Below are positions 7,516 through 20,793 of a stretch of 64,000 nt of DNA, one piece after another. The stretch lies in assembly GCA_963781215.1 (NCBI GenBank), contig CAWAFE010000054.1, positions 1 to 64,000 of the forward strand. Direction: 5' to 3'. Position 1 is the first letter of the stretch, and every line of letters starts with the position of its first letter. Both the position numbers and the translations under genes were made by a program. Below the pieces are notes generated by a model. That model did not search any database and was not told the origin of the DNA. It saw nothing but the letters and a program-made list of their open reading frames with translations. This DNA comes from AP-15 sp963781215 (lineage in GTDB: Bacteria; Pseudomonadota; Alphaproteobacteria; ATCC43930; CGMCC-115725).

Positions 7516-9866
7516 TCATTTTCGGTCGGACACTGAGGCGCTAGAGCGAGCGTGGCGGGCGGCGCGGATCGCGCGCCAGAGGCGCTCGGGGGTGGCCGGC
7601 ATGTCGATGTGCTCGATGCCGAGCGGGCCGAGCGCGTCGAGGATCGCATTCATGATCGTCTGCGGCGCGGCGATGCAGCCGGCCTGGCCCGAGCCCTTGA
7701 CGCCGAGCGGGTTGGCGGCGGTCGGGACTTCGGCGAGGGTGATGTCGAAATCCGGCAGATCGTCGGCGCGCGGTATTGCATAGTCCATCAATGATCCGCT
7801 TAGGAGCTGGCCCGACGCCGCTTCGTAGACGGTGTGCTCGAGGAGCGCCTGGCCGATGCCTTGGGCGACCCCGCCCTGGACCTGGCCTTGGGTCAAGAGC
7901 GGGTTGATCAGCCGGCCGTAATCGTCGACGGCGGTGTAGCGTTCGAGGCCGACCTGCCCGGTTTCCGGATCGATCTCGACTTCGGCGATGTGGCAGCCGT
8001 TCGGGAAGGTGAAGAGGTCGCAGACGGTTGAAGACATAGCTGTCGAGGCCCTGTGCCATCCCTTCGGGCAAATTGGCCGGGTCGGCGGCGGCAGCCGCGA
8101 GCGCCAAAAGATCGATCCCGCGCCCGCTGCCGCGCACTACAAAGCGTCCGGCCGAGAACTCGACTTCGCCCGGATCGGCCTGCAAGAGGTGTGCGGCGGC
8201 GCTGCGGCCCTTGTCGATGACCGCCTCGGCCGCCCTGACCAAGGCGGCGCCGCCCTGGTGCATCGAGCGCGCGCCGCCATGCCCGGCACCGTTCCTGACC
8301 GTCCGCGTATCGGCCTGAACCAGGCGAAACGCGTCGAGCGGCAGCCCCAACAGCGCCGAGGCGATCTGCGGATAGCTCGTCTCGTGTCCCTGGCCGTTCG
8401 ATTGCGTGCCGAGGACGAGCGAGACGCGGCCGTCGCCGTCGAAGCGGATTTCCGCACCCTCGTCGGGCGTGCCGCGCGCGGTTTCGAGAAATGAGCCGAT
8501 CCCGAGCCCGCGCAGCCGCCCGCGGGTCGCCGCCTCGGCCCGGCGGGCGGCGAAATTGGCCGCGAGCCCCTGCGCCAGCGCATCGTCGAGATTGGCCGCG
8601 AACCGCCCGCAATCGATCGCCATGCCCAAGGCGCTGAGATAGGGAAATTGATCGATCAGGTTTTGCCGGCGCAGGTTCGCGGGATCGCGCCCGAGGCGGC
8701 GCGCGGCGCGGTCAATAAGCCGCTCGATCAGGTAGTTGGCCTCCGGCTTGCCGGCGCCGCGATAGGCGTCGATCGGCACCGTGTTGGTAAAGGCGCCGCG
8801 CACGTCCATGAAGACCGCGGGGATCGCATAGACCCCGCCCATCGCGGTCGCCGGCGAGTTGGTCGAGCTGCCGGGGCCGTTCGACGACAGATAGGCGCCG
8901 AGATTGGCCACCGTCGACACGTCGAGGGCGAGAAATCGGCCGTCCGCGTCGAGCGCGAGTCGCGCCATCGTATGATTGTCGCGGCCCTGGGTCCCGCTCA
9001 GGAACTCCTCGCTGCGCTCGGCCACCCATTTGACCGGGCGCCCGAGCCGTCGCGCCGCCCACAACACCATGACCCATTCCGGGTAGACGAAATTCTTCAT
9101 GCCGAAGCCGCCGCCGACATCCGGGGCCCGGACCTGCAGCTGCTCGTGCGGCAGGTGGAAGACCGCTTCCGCGAGCTGCCGCCGGATGCCGTGGACGCCC
9201 TGGCCGGTCAGCAACAGGTCGAAGGATACGGCGGCGGCGTCCCAACTGCCGATCGCCGCGCGCGGCTCGATCGCCGAGGGCACGACACGGTTGTTGACCA
9301 GCTCGATCTCGATTGCGTGGGCGGCGGCGGCAAAGGCTGCCTCGACCGCGTTCCGGTCGCCGCGCTGGAAACGGAAGCAGAGGTTGCCCGGCGCCTCGTC
9401 CCAGATCGCCGGCGCGCCGGGAAGCAAGGCCGCTGGCGCATCGACCACCGCGTCGAGCGGTCGGTAGTCGACGGTGACGAGCTCGGCCGCGTCGCGCGCC
9501 AGATCGCCGCTCTCGGCCACGACAAAGGCGACCGGATCGCCGACATGGCGCACCCGCCCGCGGGCCAGCGCATGGCGCGGTGGCACGATCAGCGGGTCGA
9601 TCGTCGCGACCTGGGCCACGCAAGGGAGCGGTGCCGATGCCGTCGGCGGCGAGGTCGGCCTCGGTGAAGACGCCGAGCACCCCCGGCGCCGCGCGCGCTG
9701 CCACGGTGTCGATCCGCTGGATCGCGGCGTGGGCATGCGGCGAGCGCACGATATGGGCATAGGCCTCTCCGGGCGAGGTGAAATCCGCGGCATACCGGCC
9801 GCGACCGGTCAGAAACCGGAAATCTTCGAGTTGGCGCACCGAATGGCCGAGCGTGTCTGTCGTCAT
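7516..9866 (-). CDS. xanthine dehydrogenase/CoxL-family molybdopterin-binding subunit, two frameshifts
   Basis: This is the large subunit of a molybdenum hydroxylase, which would bind the Mo-molybdopterin cofactor. Visible parts are the N-terminal HSVRQLEDFRFLTGRGRYAA, the cofactor motifs DVGGGFGMKNF and GQGHETSYPQIA, DAYRGAGKPEAN at the substrate loop (not the AYRCSFR of true form I CO dehydrogenases), and the C-terminal NPLGVKGSGQAGCIAAP. In that last motif the usual catalytic Glu (GxGE) reads Gln (codon 7686-7684). One-base frameshifts near 9630 and 8030 split the reading; bridged, the protein is about 780 residues, normal for the family. The ATG at 9866 has GGGAGGG upstream. No FAD or 2Fe-2S subunit gene is adjacent, so the subunit is an orphan here. 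Confidence 0.85.
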
Positions 9867-9984
9867 TAGAGCCCTCCCTGCCGCCAAGGATCGGACCTCG
9901 CCGCGCCGATGCCAAGAGCCGACAATGGCGGCGGCTGGCGGTAAGGGGTTATGATCGGGCGATCGGACATCGGGAGGAGCGAAA

Positions 9985-12482
<2,498 letters not shown>

Positions 12483-12486
<4 letters not shown>

Positions 12487-13277
12487 CCTTGCAGATCAGC
12501 CGCGTCGTCGTCCGGCTCGACACCGCAACGGAAAGCCGGCCCGGGATCGCCACGGCGGCGCGGCTCGCGGCGCGCTGGCGGGTGCCGTTGCACGGCGTCT
12601 TCATCGAGGACGAGGAGCTGCTGGCGCTGGCCGGCCTGCCTTTCGCCTTGCAGGTCACCTTGGCCGCCGGACGCGGGGCGCTGACGCGCGACGAAGTCGA
12701 GGGCCACTTCCGCGCCTTTGCCGAGCGGGCGCGGCGCGATCTCGCGGCGGCGGCGGAGCGGCACGGCATCGAATGGTCGTTCGCCGTGGTCCGTGGCTCA
12801 CTTGCCGAGGCCGAGCACGATTTCGTCGTCGCCGGCGCCGTGACCCGGCCACTCGGCGCGCAGGCACAGCTACCGTCCCGCTGGCAGCCGGCGCCAGGCC
12901 TGCATCCGCTGCTTCTGGTGCGACGCGAATGGCAGGCCGCCGGCTCGGTTATGGCCATGCTGCGCGGGCACGGTCCGGAGGCGGCACGCCTCCTCGACCT
13001 CGCCGCCGACCTCGCCGAGCTCGGCAGCGGCATCCTGACCGTGCTCGGCGCCCCGGACATGACCGGTCCGGACGATTTCCCGACGTGGGTGGCCGAGCAG
13101 CTAAAAGCGCATCCGCTAACCGTCCGGACCGAACTCGAGGCGATCGAGCCGGCCGCCGTGCGGCAACGGCTGGCCGAACTCGATTGCCGCCTCCTGGTGC
13201 TGGAGGCCGGCACGCCCGACGAGCAGCTGCGTCAGCTCGTCGAGCACGCCGCCTGCGACGTGCTCCTGGTCCGCTGA
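12483..13277 (+). CDS. hypothetical protein, possibly universal-stress-protein-like, translationally coupled to the Lon-type gene
   Basis: This 264-residue soluble protein overlaps the Lon-type stop by ATGA, so the two are probably made together. The opening ISRVVVRLDTATESRPGIA, with LHGVFIEDEELLALA, resembles the first strand and helix of the universal-stress/HUP fold. The C-terminal half repeats a similar pattern (SGILTVLGAPD, then LDCRLLVLEAG and ACDVLLVR). No canonical G-x2-G-x9-G ATP-binding motif is evident. The family assignment is an inference from pattern only; a partner or stress role beside the protease is plausible but unproven. Confidence 0.75.
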
Positions 13278-13310
13278 GCCGGTCCCGACCGCCTGGCCGT
13301 CGGCCGGGCG

Positions 13311-13526
13311 TCAGTCGTCGTCTTCGAGGGTGAAGCCGACTTTGAGGATGACCTGAAAATGCGCCACCTTGCCGTCCTCGACGTGGCCGCGGGTCTGGAG
13401 CACCTCGAACCAGCCGACTTGCCGCAAGGTGCGCGATGCGCGCGTGACGGCGTTCTCGATCGCCGCCTCGATGCTCTTCTCCGAGGAGCCTGCAACCTCG
13501 ATGATCCGGTAAACGTGATCTGGCAT
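13311..13526 (-). CDS. dodecin-family flavin-binding protein
   Basis: This 71-residue protein has the length and pattern of dodecins, small dodecameric flavin-storage proteins. It opens MPDHVYRIIEVAGSSEKSIE, then has AAIENAVTRASRTLRQVGWFEV (an excerpt of the helix and second strand with the flavin-stacking Trp) and ends in GKVAHFQVILKVGFTLED. The ATG at 13526 follows AGAGGAG; the longer frame upstream lacks a ribosome site. It is convergent with the preceding gene, with a 33-base gap. Confidence 0.9.
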   Translation of the reverse strand: MPDHVYRIIEVAGSSEKSIEAAIENAVTRASRTLRQVGWFEVLQTRGHVEDGKVAHFQVILKVGFTLEDDD

Positions 13527-13691
13527 TGGGGCTCTCCTCTGGGGCGTTCGCCGGGAAATCGGCACCGCTTCATTTCGTGACGGATCGCAGCAATTAAAGA
13601 GACCACACCCGGGAGGGCTGCTGATCTGCGCTAATGCCGGAACGGGCGTGGCGCGCTATACTCCACCGTCATCCACCCAGCGAGGCGGCAA

Positions 13692-14084
13692 ATGCCCTTG
13701 CATCCAATTGCCGACAAGGCCGAGGTTTCGGTCGACTTCCCCGACAAAGCCTATATCGGCAGCTTCAGCCGGCATTCGCAATTCGACGCTTCTGCCGATG
13801 CGGAAGGCGTCGCGGTCAGGCTGGTGCGGCCGGGGGAGGACCGGCGCGAGGCAGTGATGCATCTGCATTACGGGCTGCTGGCGGATATTTTCGCCGAGCT
13901 CGCCAAATCATTTGCCGCACACGACCCGCTCGACGAGCTGCACCGCGCCGAGCTGCTCGAAGGCGCGAAGGCGCTGTGTGCTTCGCTCGAAGTCGCGGAA
14001 AATAAGCTGATGCGACCGGCCGGGCCGTCTGCCGGTCTTGGTGGCGGCGCGCTCAGTATAGGCTGCCGGCGGCGCGGTCGATGA
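13692..14084 (+). CDS. hypothetical protein
   Basis: This 130-residue soluble protein has no family I recognise. Its core (FPDKAYIGSFSRHSQFD, then VRLVRPGEDRREAVMHLHYG and ILFAELAK-like helices) is well formed, and the first 110 codons look genuinely coding. The final 20 residues are Gly/Arg-rich and overlap the tail of the convergent membrane-protein gene by 32 bases. The ATG at 13692 follows GAGGCGG. Confidence 0.6.
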   Translation: MPLHPIADKAEVSVDFPDKAYIGSFSRHSQFDASADAEGVAVRLVRPGEDRREAVMHLHYGLLADIFAELAKSFAAHDPLDELHRAELLEGAKALCASLEVAENKLMRPAGPSAGLGGGALSIGCRRRGR

Positions 14085-14628
14085 CGACGCCGAGGATCAC
14101 GTCGACGACGACAATCAGCGCGGCTGCCGCACCCGTGGTGTCGAGCGCGACACGGGCGATGTACCATTCGTAGACGAGCACGGCGACGACGGCGGCGGCC
14201 TCCATCGTCTGCGCCGCCGCGGCGGGGAGCATGCCGCTCTCGGACTGAAGGCCGACCATCACGAACAGCAGGCTCTGCGGCAGCTGCCACCAATTGTACG
14301 TAACCATGAAGTCGAAGTAGCGGTTGGTGCGGCCAAGCCACCGCGTCACTGTCAGCATCGCCAGTGGAAAGGCCACCCAGGCGATGACATAGGCGATCGT
14401 CTCGACCGTAACGACCAGCCAACCGCCCGCCTCCTGCCACTTGGTCAGGCCGACCCGCATCGTCAGCAGCACCAGGTAGAGCGGATAGCAGAGGGCGGCG
14501 GCCCGAAACGAGCGCCAGAACCCGTCGAGCGAACGGTCGAAGCAAAGGAGCCCGCCGCGGTCGCCGCGCGCCAGCCGAAACGTGCCGACAAACGCCTGCT
14601 GCACTTCGAGCCACGCCGACGCGGGCAT
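14053..14628 (-). CDS. conserved hypothetical membrane protein downstream of dapE
   Basis: This 191-residue integral membrane protein has about four hydrophobic helices: AALCYPLYLVLLTMRV, WLVVTVETIAYVIAWVAFPLA, the stretch around LLFVMVGLQ, and AAAALIVVVDVILGVVI. It contains no enzymatic motif. It begins 18 bases after the dapE stop on the same strand, so it probably belongs to the dapD-dapE transcript. The function is unknown. Confidence 0.75.
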   Translation of the reverse strand: MPASAWLEVQQAFVGTFRLARGDRGGLLCFDRSLDGFWRSFRAAALCYPLYLVLLTMRVGLTKWQEAGGWLVVTVETIAYVIAWVAFPLAMLTVTRWLGRTNRYFDFMVTYNWWQLPQSLLFVMVGLQSESGMLPAAAAQTMEAAAVVAVLVYEWYIARVALDTTGAAAALIVVVDVILGVVIDRAAGSLY

Positions 14629-14646
14629 CAGACACTCGCCGCCGGT

Positions 14647-15804
14647 TCAGGGACGCTCGAAATAAAGATCGAGAAAGCGATGATAGATCTCGGTCAGCGC
14701 GGCGAGGTCGCCGAGCTCGACCCGCTCGTCGACCTTGTGCATGGTCTGTCCGACGAGGCCGAATTCGGCGACCGGGCAATAGGCCTGGATGAAGCGCGCG
14801 TCCGAGGTGCCGCCGGTGGTGCTTAGCTCCGGGGTCCGTCCGGTGACCCGCCGGATCGCCGCGTCGAGACATTCGCTGACCCGGCCGGGCGGCACCAGAA
14901 ACAACTCCCCGCTCACCGTCACGTCGAGCGTGTATTTCCCGCCCGCGTGATCGAGCCGTTCGGCGATCCAGCGCTGCAAGGCGGCGCCGGTCCACAAATC
15001 GTTGAAGCGGATGTTGAAGACCGCCCGCGCCGTCGCCGGGATAACGTTCGCCGCCGGGTTGCCGATATCGATCGTCGCGACCTGCAAGGTTGAGGGCTGA
15101 AAATGCTCGGAACCGTCGTCGAGCTCGGCCGTGGTCAGCGCGTGCAGCATCGCTATGAGCCGGTGCGCCGCATTGTCGGCGAGATGCGGATAGGCGGTAT
15201 GCCCTTGCACCCCGTGCACCGTGAGCCGGCCGGTCAGGCTGCCGCGGCGGCCGATCTTGATCATGTCGCCAAGCCTCTCGGCGCTGGTCGGCTCGCCGAC
15301 GATGCAGGCGTCGAGAGCTTCGCCGCGGCGGGCGAGCCAGTCCAGCACCTTCTTCGTGCCGTTGACCGCCGCACCCTCCTCGTCGCCGGTGATCAGGAGG
15401 CTGATCGAGCCCTCGAACCCCGGTCCGCGCGCGCCCAGAAAGCGCTGCGCGGCGCAGACGAAAGCGGCGATCGCCCCCTTCATGTCGACCGCCCCCCGAC
15501 CGCACAGCGCGCCCTCCCGCAGAAGCGCGGCAAAAGGGTCGAACGACCACGCATCGACCGCGCCCGCCGGCACCACGTCGGTATGGCCGGCAAAGCAGAG
15601 ATTGGGCCGGCCGGCGCCGAAACGGGCATAAAGGTTGCGGATCGGGTCGCTGCCGTCATCCGCGAAGGTCAAGCGGGTGGCAGGCGAAGCCCAGCCCTTC
15701 GAGGCTCGCGGCGACGATGCCGATCGCACCTTCGTCCTTCGGCGTGACGCTCGGGCGGCGGATCAGCTCGGCGGCGAGGGCCGCCGGGTCGAGCACGGTG
15801 TTGC

Positions 15805-15808
<4 letters not shown>
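14647..15808 (-). CDS. dapE: succinyl-diaminopimelate desuccinylase, one frameshift
   Basis: DapE hydrolyses N-succinyl-LL-diaminopimelate in the lysine and cell-wall branch. Metal-binding M20 peptidase motifs are present: FAGHTDVVP, GRGAVDMKGAIAA, TGDEEGAAVNGTKK and QTMHKVDERV. The true start is ATG 15808, which overlaps the dapD stop (ATGA) and gives MSNTVLDPAALAAELIRRPS. This frame ends after about 50 codons because of one extra C in CACCCGC near 15677. Removing it joins GFACH to RLTFADDGSDPIRNL and the rest of the enzyme, about 386 residues in all. DapE is normally essential, so a sequencing indel is likely. Confidence 0.92.
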
Positions 15809-16662
<854 letters not shown>

Positions 16663-16821
16663 GGCTTTTCCCGGATGGCTGGACGAGGCGAGCACCCGTC
16701 CGCACCATGATCGACCCGGCCCGGCAGTGTCAACCGAGGCAGAGGCGAGGCGGGTCGGCGAGCGGTTCTGGAAGCCCGGCATCCGATCTCGGCCGCCTCA
16801 GGATGCAGGCTATCAGTTGAC

Positions 16822-16941
16822 GTCATTTCGGAGTGTGGGCGCAGCCCGCGAGCCCGGAACCTATGAACACCGGCCTCGCTCGAATAGCTGAAGTCGGTGT
16901 TCCCGGGTTCCGGGCCCGCCCTTTCGCCATCCCGGAATGAC
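16822..16941. repeat. palindromic intergenic repeat upstream of dapD
   Basis: This imperfect inverted repeat of about 120 bases runs from GTCATTTCGG to CCGGAATGAC, with further pairing of GCCCGGAACC against GGGTTCCGGGC. Similar palindromes beginning GTCATTCCGG are widespread between genes in alphaproteobacterial genomes. It lies between dapD (divergent) and the tail of the lactonase gene and contains no gene. Confidence 0.65.
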
Positions 16942-16956
16942 AGTCCCTTGGGTGGG

Positions 16957-18096
16957 CTAGGCCGCCAGGTCGACGATCTCGATCCAGTTGGGCTGGGTGC
17001 CCATTGGGTAGTGCCCGACCGGCTTCAGCTCGCCGCTCGCCGGGTCGATCGCGTGGACGGTCATCGCGTTCGAATCCATCCCCACCGACAGCAGGAACTT
17101 GCCGCGCGGGTCGATGTTAAAGCCGCGCGGCGTCTTTTCGGTCGGCCATTTGCCGACCGGCGTCAACGTGCCCTTGTCGGGGTCGATTTTGTACCCGTGC
17201 AGCATGCTGGTCGTGCGCACCGCGCCGTAAACGAACTTTCCGTCCGGCGTGACGTGGATGTCCGATGCAGCTGCAGAAGTCTTACCGTTGTAATCGCCGG
17301 TGTCGACAAACGCAACCTCCGCAAGGGTGCCCTTGTCCTTGTCGAACGCATAGGTGCCGATCGTCGCCGTCGTCTCGGTGATCAGGTACGCCCACTTCCC
17401 GTTCGGATGAAGGGTCAGGTGGCGCGGGCCGGCGCCAGGCTTGGTTTTGACCGCGGCGGGGTCGTTCGGCGACACCGTGCCCTTCGCCACATCGTATTTG
17501 AACTGCAGCACCTCGTCGGCGCCGAGCACCACCACAAAGACGTACTTGTTGCTAGGGTCGACGACGACGCAATGCGCCTTCGGCGGGGTGTCGATGATTT
17601 GGGTTGCCTTCTCCTCGACGGTGTACAACGCGTCGAGCGGATAGATCGCGAGCTTGGCGCCGACATAGGAGGCGCCGAGGAGATGGTTCCCGGTGCGGTC
17701 GGTGCTCAGATAGGCCATCTGGTCGACCAGTGGGGTCGACTCGACATGGGTCAGCCGCCCGCTGCTCTGGTCGACAATGAAGGTCGAGACCGGATAGGGC
17801 GCGCTGCGCAATTGCGCGTACAAAAAACGCTTGTCCGGGGTGGCCGTCATTGGCAGGCTCGCTGGCGACGGCTTGTCGGTGCCGGGCACCGGGGTCTTGT
17901 CGATCAGCTCGAGGGCGCCCGTCTGCCGGTTCATCGCCAGCACATAGACATCCTTGCTGCCGGCATTCGAGACGTAGACCGTGGTTTCGGGGTTGCCGGC
18001 GGCCATCGCGTTGCGCACTCCGGTGAAGGGAAGAGGAAGGGCGCCGAGCCCGGCGATCCCACCGAGTCCGAGCTGCAATACACGTCTCCGTTGCAT
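16957..18096 (-). CDS. exported lactonase-family beta-propeller protein (6-phosphogluconolactonase-like)
   Basis: This 379-residue protein starts MQRRRVLQLGLGGIAGLGA, an Arg-rich export signal that is Tat-like but lacks a full consensus, and is cut near AMAAGNPE. The rest repeats blades typical of the YVTN/lactonase propeller: TVYVSNAGSKDVYVLAMNR, TPDKRFLYAQLRSAPYPVST, PRHLTLHPNGKWAYLITE and RGFNIDPRGKFLLSVGMDS. Family members include 6-phosphogluconolactonase, but the export signal makes a periplasmic role with another substrate more likely. It starts 9 bases after the GST stop, so the two probably form an operon. Confidence 0.82.
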   Translation of the reverse strand: MQRRRVLQLGLGGIAGLGALPLPFTGVRNAMAAGNPETTVYVSNAGSKDVYVLAMNRQTGALELIDKTPVPGTDKPSPASLPMTATPDKRFLYAQLRSAPYPVSTFIVDQSSGRLTHVESTPLVDQMAYLSTDRTGNHLLGASYVGAKLAIYPLDALYTVEEKATQIIDTPPKAHCVVVDPSNKYVFVVVLGADEVLQFKYDVAKGTVSPNDPAAVKTKPGAGPRHLTLHPNGKWAYLITETTATIGTYAFDKDKGTLAEVAFVDTGDYNGKTSAAASDIHVTPDGKFVYGAVRTTSMLHGYKIDPDKGTLTPVGKWPTEKTPRGFNIDPRGKFLLSVGMDSNAMTVHAIDPASGELKPVGHYPMGTQPNWIEIVDLAA

Positions 18097-18105
18097 CGTG
18101 TCCTC

Positions 18106-18723
18106 CTATCGTTGCAATTCGCGTGCGGCACGGGCGGCGGGCCGAAGGGCGCAGCGACCGAGCCAATCGGCGGCCTTGGGGAACGGGCCGAAATCGATCC
18201 GCGCCGGCCGCGCCCAGGACAGAATAGCGGCGACGTTGAGATCGGCGACGGTGAAATCATCGCCGATCAGATATGGCGACTTTGCGACCGCGCCGTCTAG
18301 CACCCCGAGCGGGTGCTGGAGATCCTTCTCCGCCGCGTCCGCCACCGCCGCGTCGCGTTTGTCATCGGGAAGGACAGCCCGGTTGAACATCGCGGTCAGC
18401 ACATTGCGCTCGATCTCGGTCATCCCCCACAGGCTCCACTGCCAAGCCCGCGCCTCGTCCTCGATGCGGGTCGGGTAGAGGGTTCCGGCGCCATACTTTT
18501 TGGCAAGGTAGAGGTTGATCGCCATCAATTCCCACAAAACGAAGCCGCCGTCGTCGATCGACGGCACGTGACCGTTGGGGTTTACCGCCAGATAAGCCGG
18601 CGTGCGCGTGCCGCCGTCGGCGAAATCGACCTTGACGTGCTCATAGTCGAGCCCGAGCTCCTTCGCCATCCATAACGTGCGGAACGCGCGCGAGCGCGCC
18701 ACGCCATAAATCTTCAATGCCAT
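18106..18723 (-). CDS. glutathione S-transferase family protein
   Basis: This 205-residue protein has an N-terminal thioredoxin-like domain (KIYGVARSRAFRTLWMAKEL, then NPNGHVPSIDDGGFVLWE with the conserved cis-Pro and the E/S binding corner) and a C-terminal helical domain with YLIGDDFTVADLNVAAIL. These are typical GST signatures. The Ser/Arg in the N-terminal loop could serve as the active-site residue. ATG 18723 follows GGAGGCC. It sits upstream of the lactonase-type gene on the same strand. The substrate is unknown. Confidence 0.88.
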   Translation of the reverse strand: MALKIYGVARSRAFRTLWMAKELGLDYEHVKVDFADGGTRTPAYLAVNPNGHVPSIDDGGFVLWELMAINLYLAKKYGAGTLYPTRIEDEARAWQWSLWGMTEIERNVLTAMFNRAVLPDDKRDAAVADAAEKDLQHPLGVLDGAVAKSPYLIGDDFTVADLNVAAILSWARPARIDFGPFPKAADWLGRCALRPAARAARELQR

Positions 18724-18971
18724 GGATTGGCCTCCTTCCACAGGCTGGACCGAGCCGCCACCGGCCCTCAGCCTCGCACGGACAGGCGGCCCGGCGGAAG
18801 AAATTCGACGGACTGGGGACGGAGCGGTCGGGCGGAAGCGGCGGTCATCGGTGCGGCGGCGCGGTCGTCGCCGCCATCTCGGCGCAGGATTATGCGGGCC
18901 GCCTCCACATGGATGGAAGGGCCGGTTTCAGGCGGTGGCGCCATTTTGACACCGACACGGGGCAGGCTACC

Positions 18972-19817
18972 CTAATGCGACATCAGCACCGGCAAGGTCA
19001 TGCTTTGCAGCAGCGTGCGGGTGACGCCGCCGAGCAGCAGCTCGCGGGCGCGGGAATGGCCGTAGGCGCCCATCACCAGGAGATCGGCGCCGAGATCGGC
19101 GGCGCGCGACAGCAGCACCTCGCCGACCGGGACCTCGGCCGAGACGGTCCGCTCGATCGTCGCCTTGACGCCGTGGCGGGCCAGATGCAGCGAGATGTCG
19201 GCGCCGGGCACCTCCCCGTGCGCCCCCGGCCCCTCGCGCGGGTCGATCGCCAGCACGGTCACCGTCTCGGCCGCGGCCAGGAGCGGCATCGCATCGGCGA
19301 TCGCACGGGTCGCCTCTCGCCCCGCATTCCAAGCGACCAGCACCCGCTGTCCGACACTCGCGGAATGCCCGGCATAGGGCACCACCAGAATCGGCCGCCC
19401 CGAGGCGAGCGTTACTCGCTCCGGCCGCGGCCGGATCGTCTCCGCGGCGCTGCGGTCGGGGTCGAGCTGGCCGAGGATCGCCAAATCGGCGTAGCGGGCA
19501 TGGAGCGCCGGATCGGCGTCCGGGCCTTCGGTGATCGCCCGCCACTCGGCCGAGAGGCCGCGAAGCCGCACCGCTTGCTCGAATGCCTGATGCACCTCCT
19601 CGGCCTGCTCGCCCGCCTTCTGACGCAGCTCCTGATACAAGGGGTCGAGCACCGCCGGGGTGAAATAGCCGGGCTGCGGCGGCATTTCGAAATTGGGCAG
19701 CGGGTAGAGCCCGACCAGATGCGCCGCGAACCTCTCGGCGAGTGTGGCCGCCAGCTCGATGCGCCCGCGCGCAGCCGCATCCCCATCGAGCACGACCAGG
19801 AGATCCTTGTAGCTCAT
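18972..19817 (-). CDS. tandem-domain universal stress protein
   Basis: This 281-residue protein has two Usp domains. The first (from MSYKDLLVVLDGDAAARGR) lacks a clear nucleotide loop. The second starts RVLVAWNAGREATRAIADA and ends with MGAYGHSRARELLLGGVTRT, matching the G-x2-G-x9-G-(S/T) ATP-binding pattern. ATG 19817 follows GAGGCAGG. It is a single gene, flanked by about 250 bases without a gene on the GST side. Confidence 0.9.
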   Translation of the reverse strand: MSYKDLLVVLDGDAAARGRIELAATLAERFAAHLVGLYPLPNFEMPPQPGYFTPAVLDPLYQELRQKAGEQAEEVHQAFEQAVRLRGLSAEWRAITEGPDADPALHARYADLAILGQLDPDRSAAETIRPRPERVTLASGRPILVVPYAGHSASVGQRVLVAWNAGREATRAIADAMPLLAAAETVTVLAIDPREGPGAHGEVPGADISLHLARHGVKATIERTVSAEVPVGEVLLSRAADLGADLLVMGAYGHSRARELLLGGVTRTLLQSMTLPVLMSH

Positions 19818-19925
19818 GACCTGCCTCCTCACCCAGAGTAGCGGCTCAATTGCGGCGGCGCGTCAGCTTGCGCCGCGGCCGGGAATGAGGGAAGAGGTAT
19901 CGCAAGCTGATCAGGGGTTCGCGCG

Positions 19926-20249
19926 ATGCGTCTGCTCGTTGTTGCCTGTCTCGCCTCGCTCTGCGGGTGCTTCTATGATAACCCGGCCCGCGTGGTCAGT
20001 CTGACGCCCGGAGAAGGCGGCAGCTTCACCTTCAGCGCCGCGACGAACACGGTCATGACCGAAAACGACGACGGTGCGGCAGAGCGGATCCGGCGCGACT
20101 GGCTGGCCGACGCGCTCAGGACCCAGGCGGTGTGCGATGCGGGCTACGTCGTCGAGCGGCGCCGCTTCGAGCAGCCGGGGGATGGGCCGTTCGGCAATGG
20201 CGGCGATATCGTCTATACCGGGTATTGCCTTCCGCCCGGCCCCAGGTGA
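19926..20249 (+). CDS. small predicted lipoprotein
   Basis: This 107-residue protein has a short lipoprotein signal, MRLLVVACLASLCGC, with Cys15 as the likely lipidated residue. The mature part is polar and contains further cysteines in QAVCDAGYVVERRRFEQ and VYTGYCLPP. I recognise no family. It is transcribed alone, convergent with the cupin gene. Confidence 0.7.
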   Translation: MRLLVVACLASLCGCFYDNPARVVSLTPGEGGSFTFSAATNTVMTENDDGAAERIRRDWLADALRTQAVCDAGYVVERRRFEQPGDGPFGNGGDIVYTGYCLPPGPR

Positions 20250-20262
20250 CGGCGGGCTCGGC

Positions 20263-20793
20263 TTACTGCCGCGCCGCGGCGCCCCAGCGCTCGCGGATCG
20301 GCCCGGCGTCGCCGCCGACGGGGTCGCGGTCGGGTAGCGGCACGGCGGCGACGTTGGCGACGGCACGCTCGCGGTGCCGCGCAGCGGGGGTGCGCATGTC
20401 AGGGCTCTGGCCGCGGGGATAGGCGCCGACGACGAGGAGGTCGGGGCTCGCTCCCTCGCTCTTGTGAGCGACGCCGGCCGGGATCACGACGACATCGCCG
20501 GCGCGCAGATCGACCGTTTTGCCGTTCTCGCCGCCGAGGCGCACCCGGGCGAAGCCGGCAACGATGCCCAGCACCTCGTGCGCGGTGCTGTGATAGTGGT
20601 GGTGGGCGTAGATGCCGTTGCGCCAGGCTCCGACCCATCCGTTGCCTGCGAACAGCGCCTCGCAGGCAGCCGCCGCGCCGGCTTCGATGGCGCCGCGGTA
20701 GTGAATGAGCGGCAGGACGGGGTTGTTCGGCACCAGCCCATCATCCTCGAACAGGTACTCTTCGACCGCTGCCGCCTCGGGTGTCGCGACCAT
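20263..20793 (-). CDS. YjlB-like cupin protein
   Basis: This 176-residue cupin opens EEYLFEDDGLVPNNPVLPL, the signature of the YjlB group. The metal-binding cupin motif is visible as GIYAHHHYHSTAHEVLGI (first motif, His-rich with Glu) and AGDVVVIPAGVAHKSEG (second motif with His). The start is supported by AGGAGGCGG just before ATG 20793. The substrate is unknown. It is divergent from wecC across about 230 bases that probably hold both promoters. Confidence 0.85.
   Translation of the reverse strand: MVATPEAAAVEEYLFEDDGLVPNNPVLPLIHYRGAIEAGAAAACEALFAGNGWVGAWRNGIYAHHHYHSTAHEVLGIVAGFARVRLGGENGKTVDLRAGDVVVIPAGVAHKSEGASPDLLVVGAYPRGQSPDMRTPAARHRERAVANVAAVPLPDRDPVGGDAGPIRERWGAAARQ

Noticed and set aside
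8648..9667. 339-residue plus-strand frame inside the molybdenum hydroxylase gene
   Set aside because: It is antisense to a conserved coding region; its composition is the usual product of the third codon position in GC-rich DNA.
13278..13310. GC-rich inverted repeat between the Usp-like gene and dodecin as a terminator
   Set aside because: Pairing is short and interrupted, and no T run follows on either strand.
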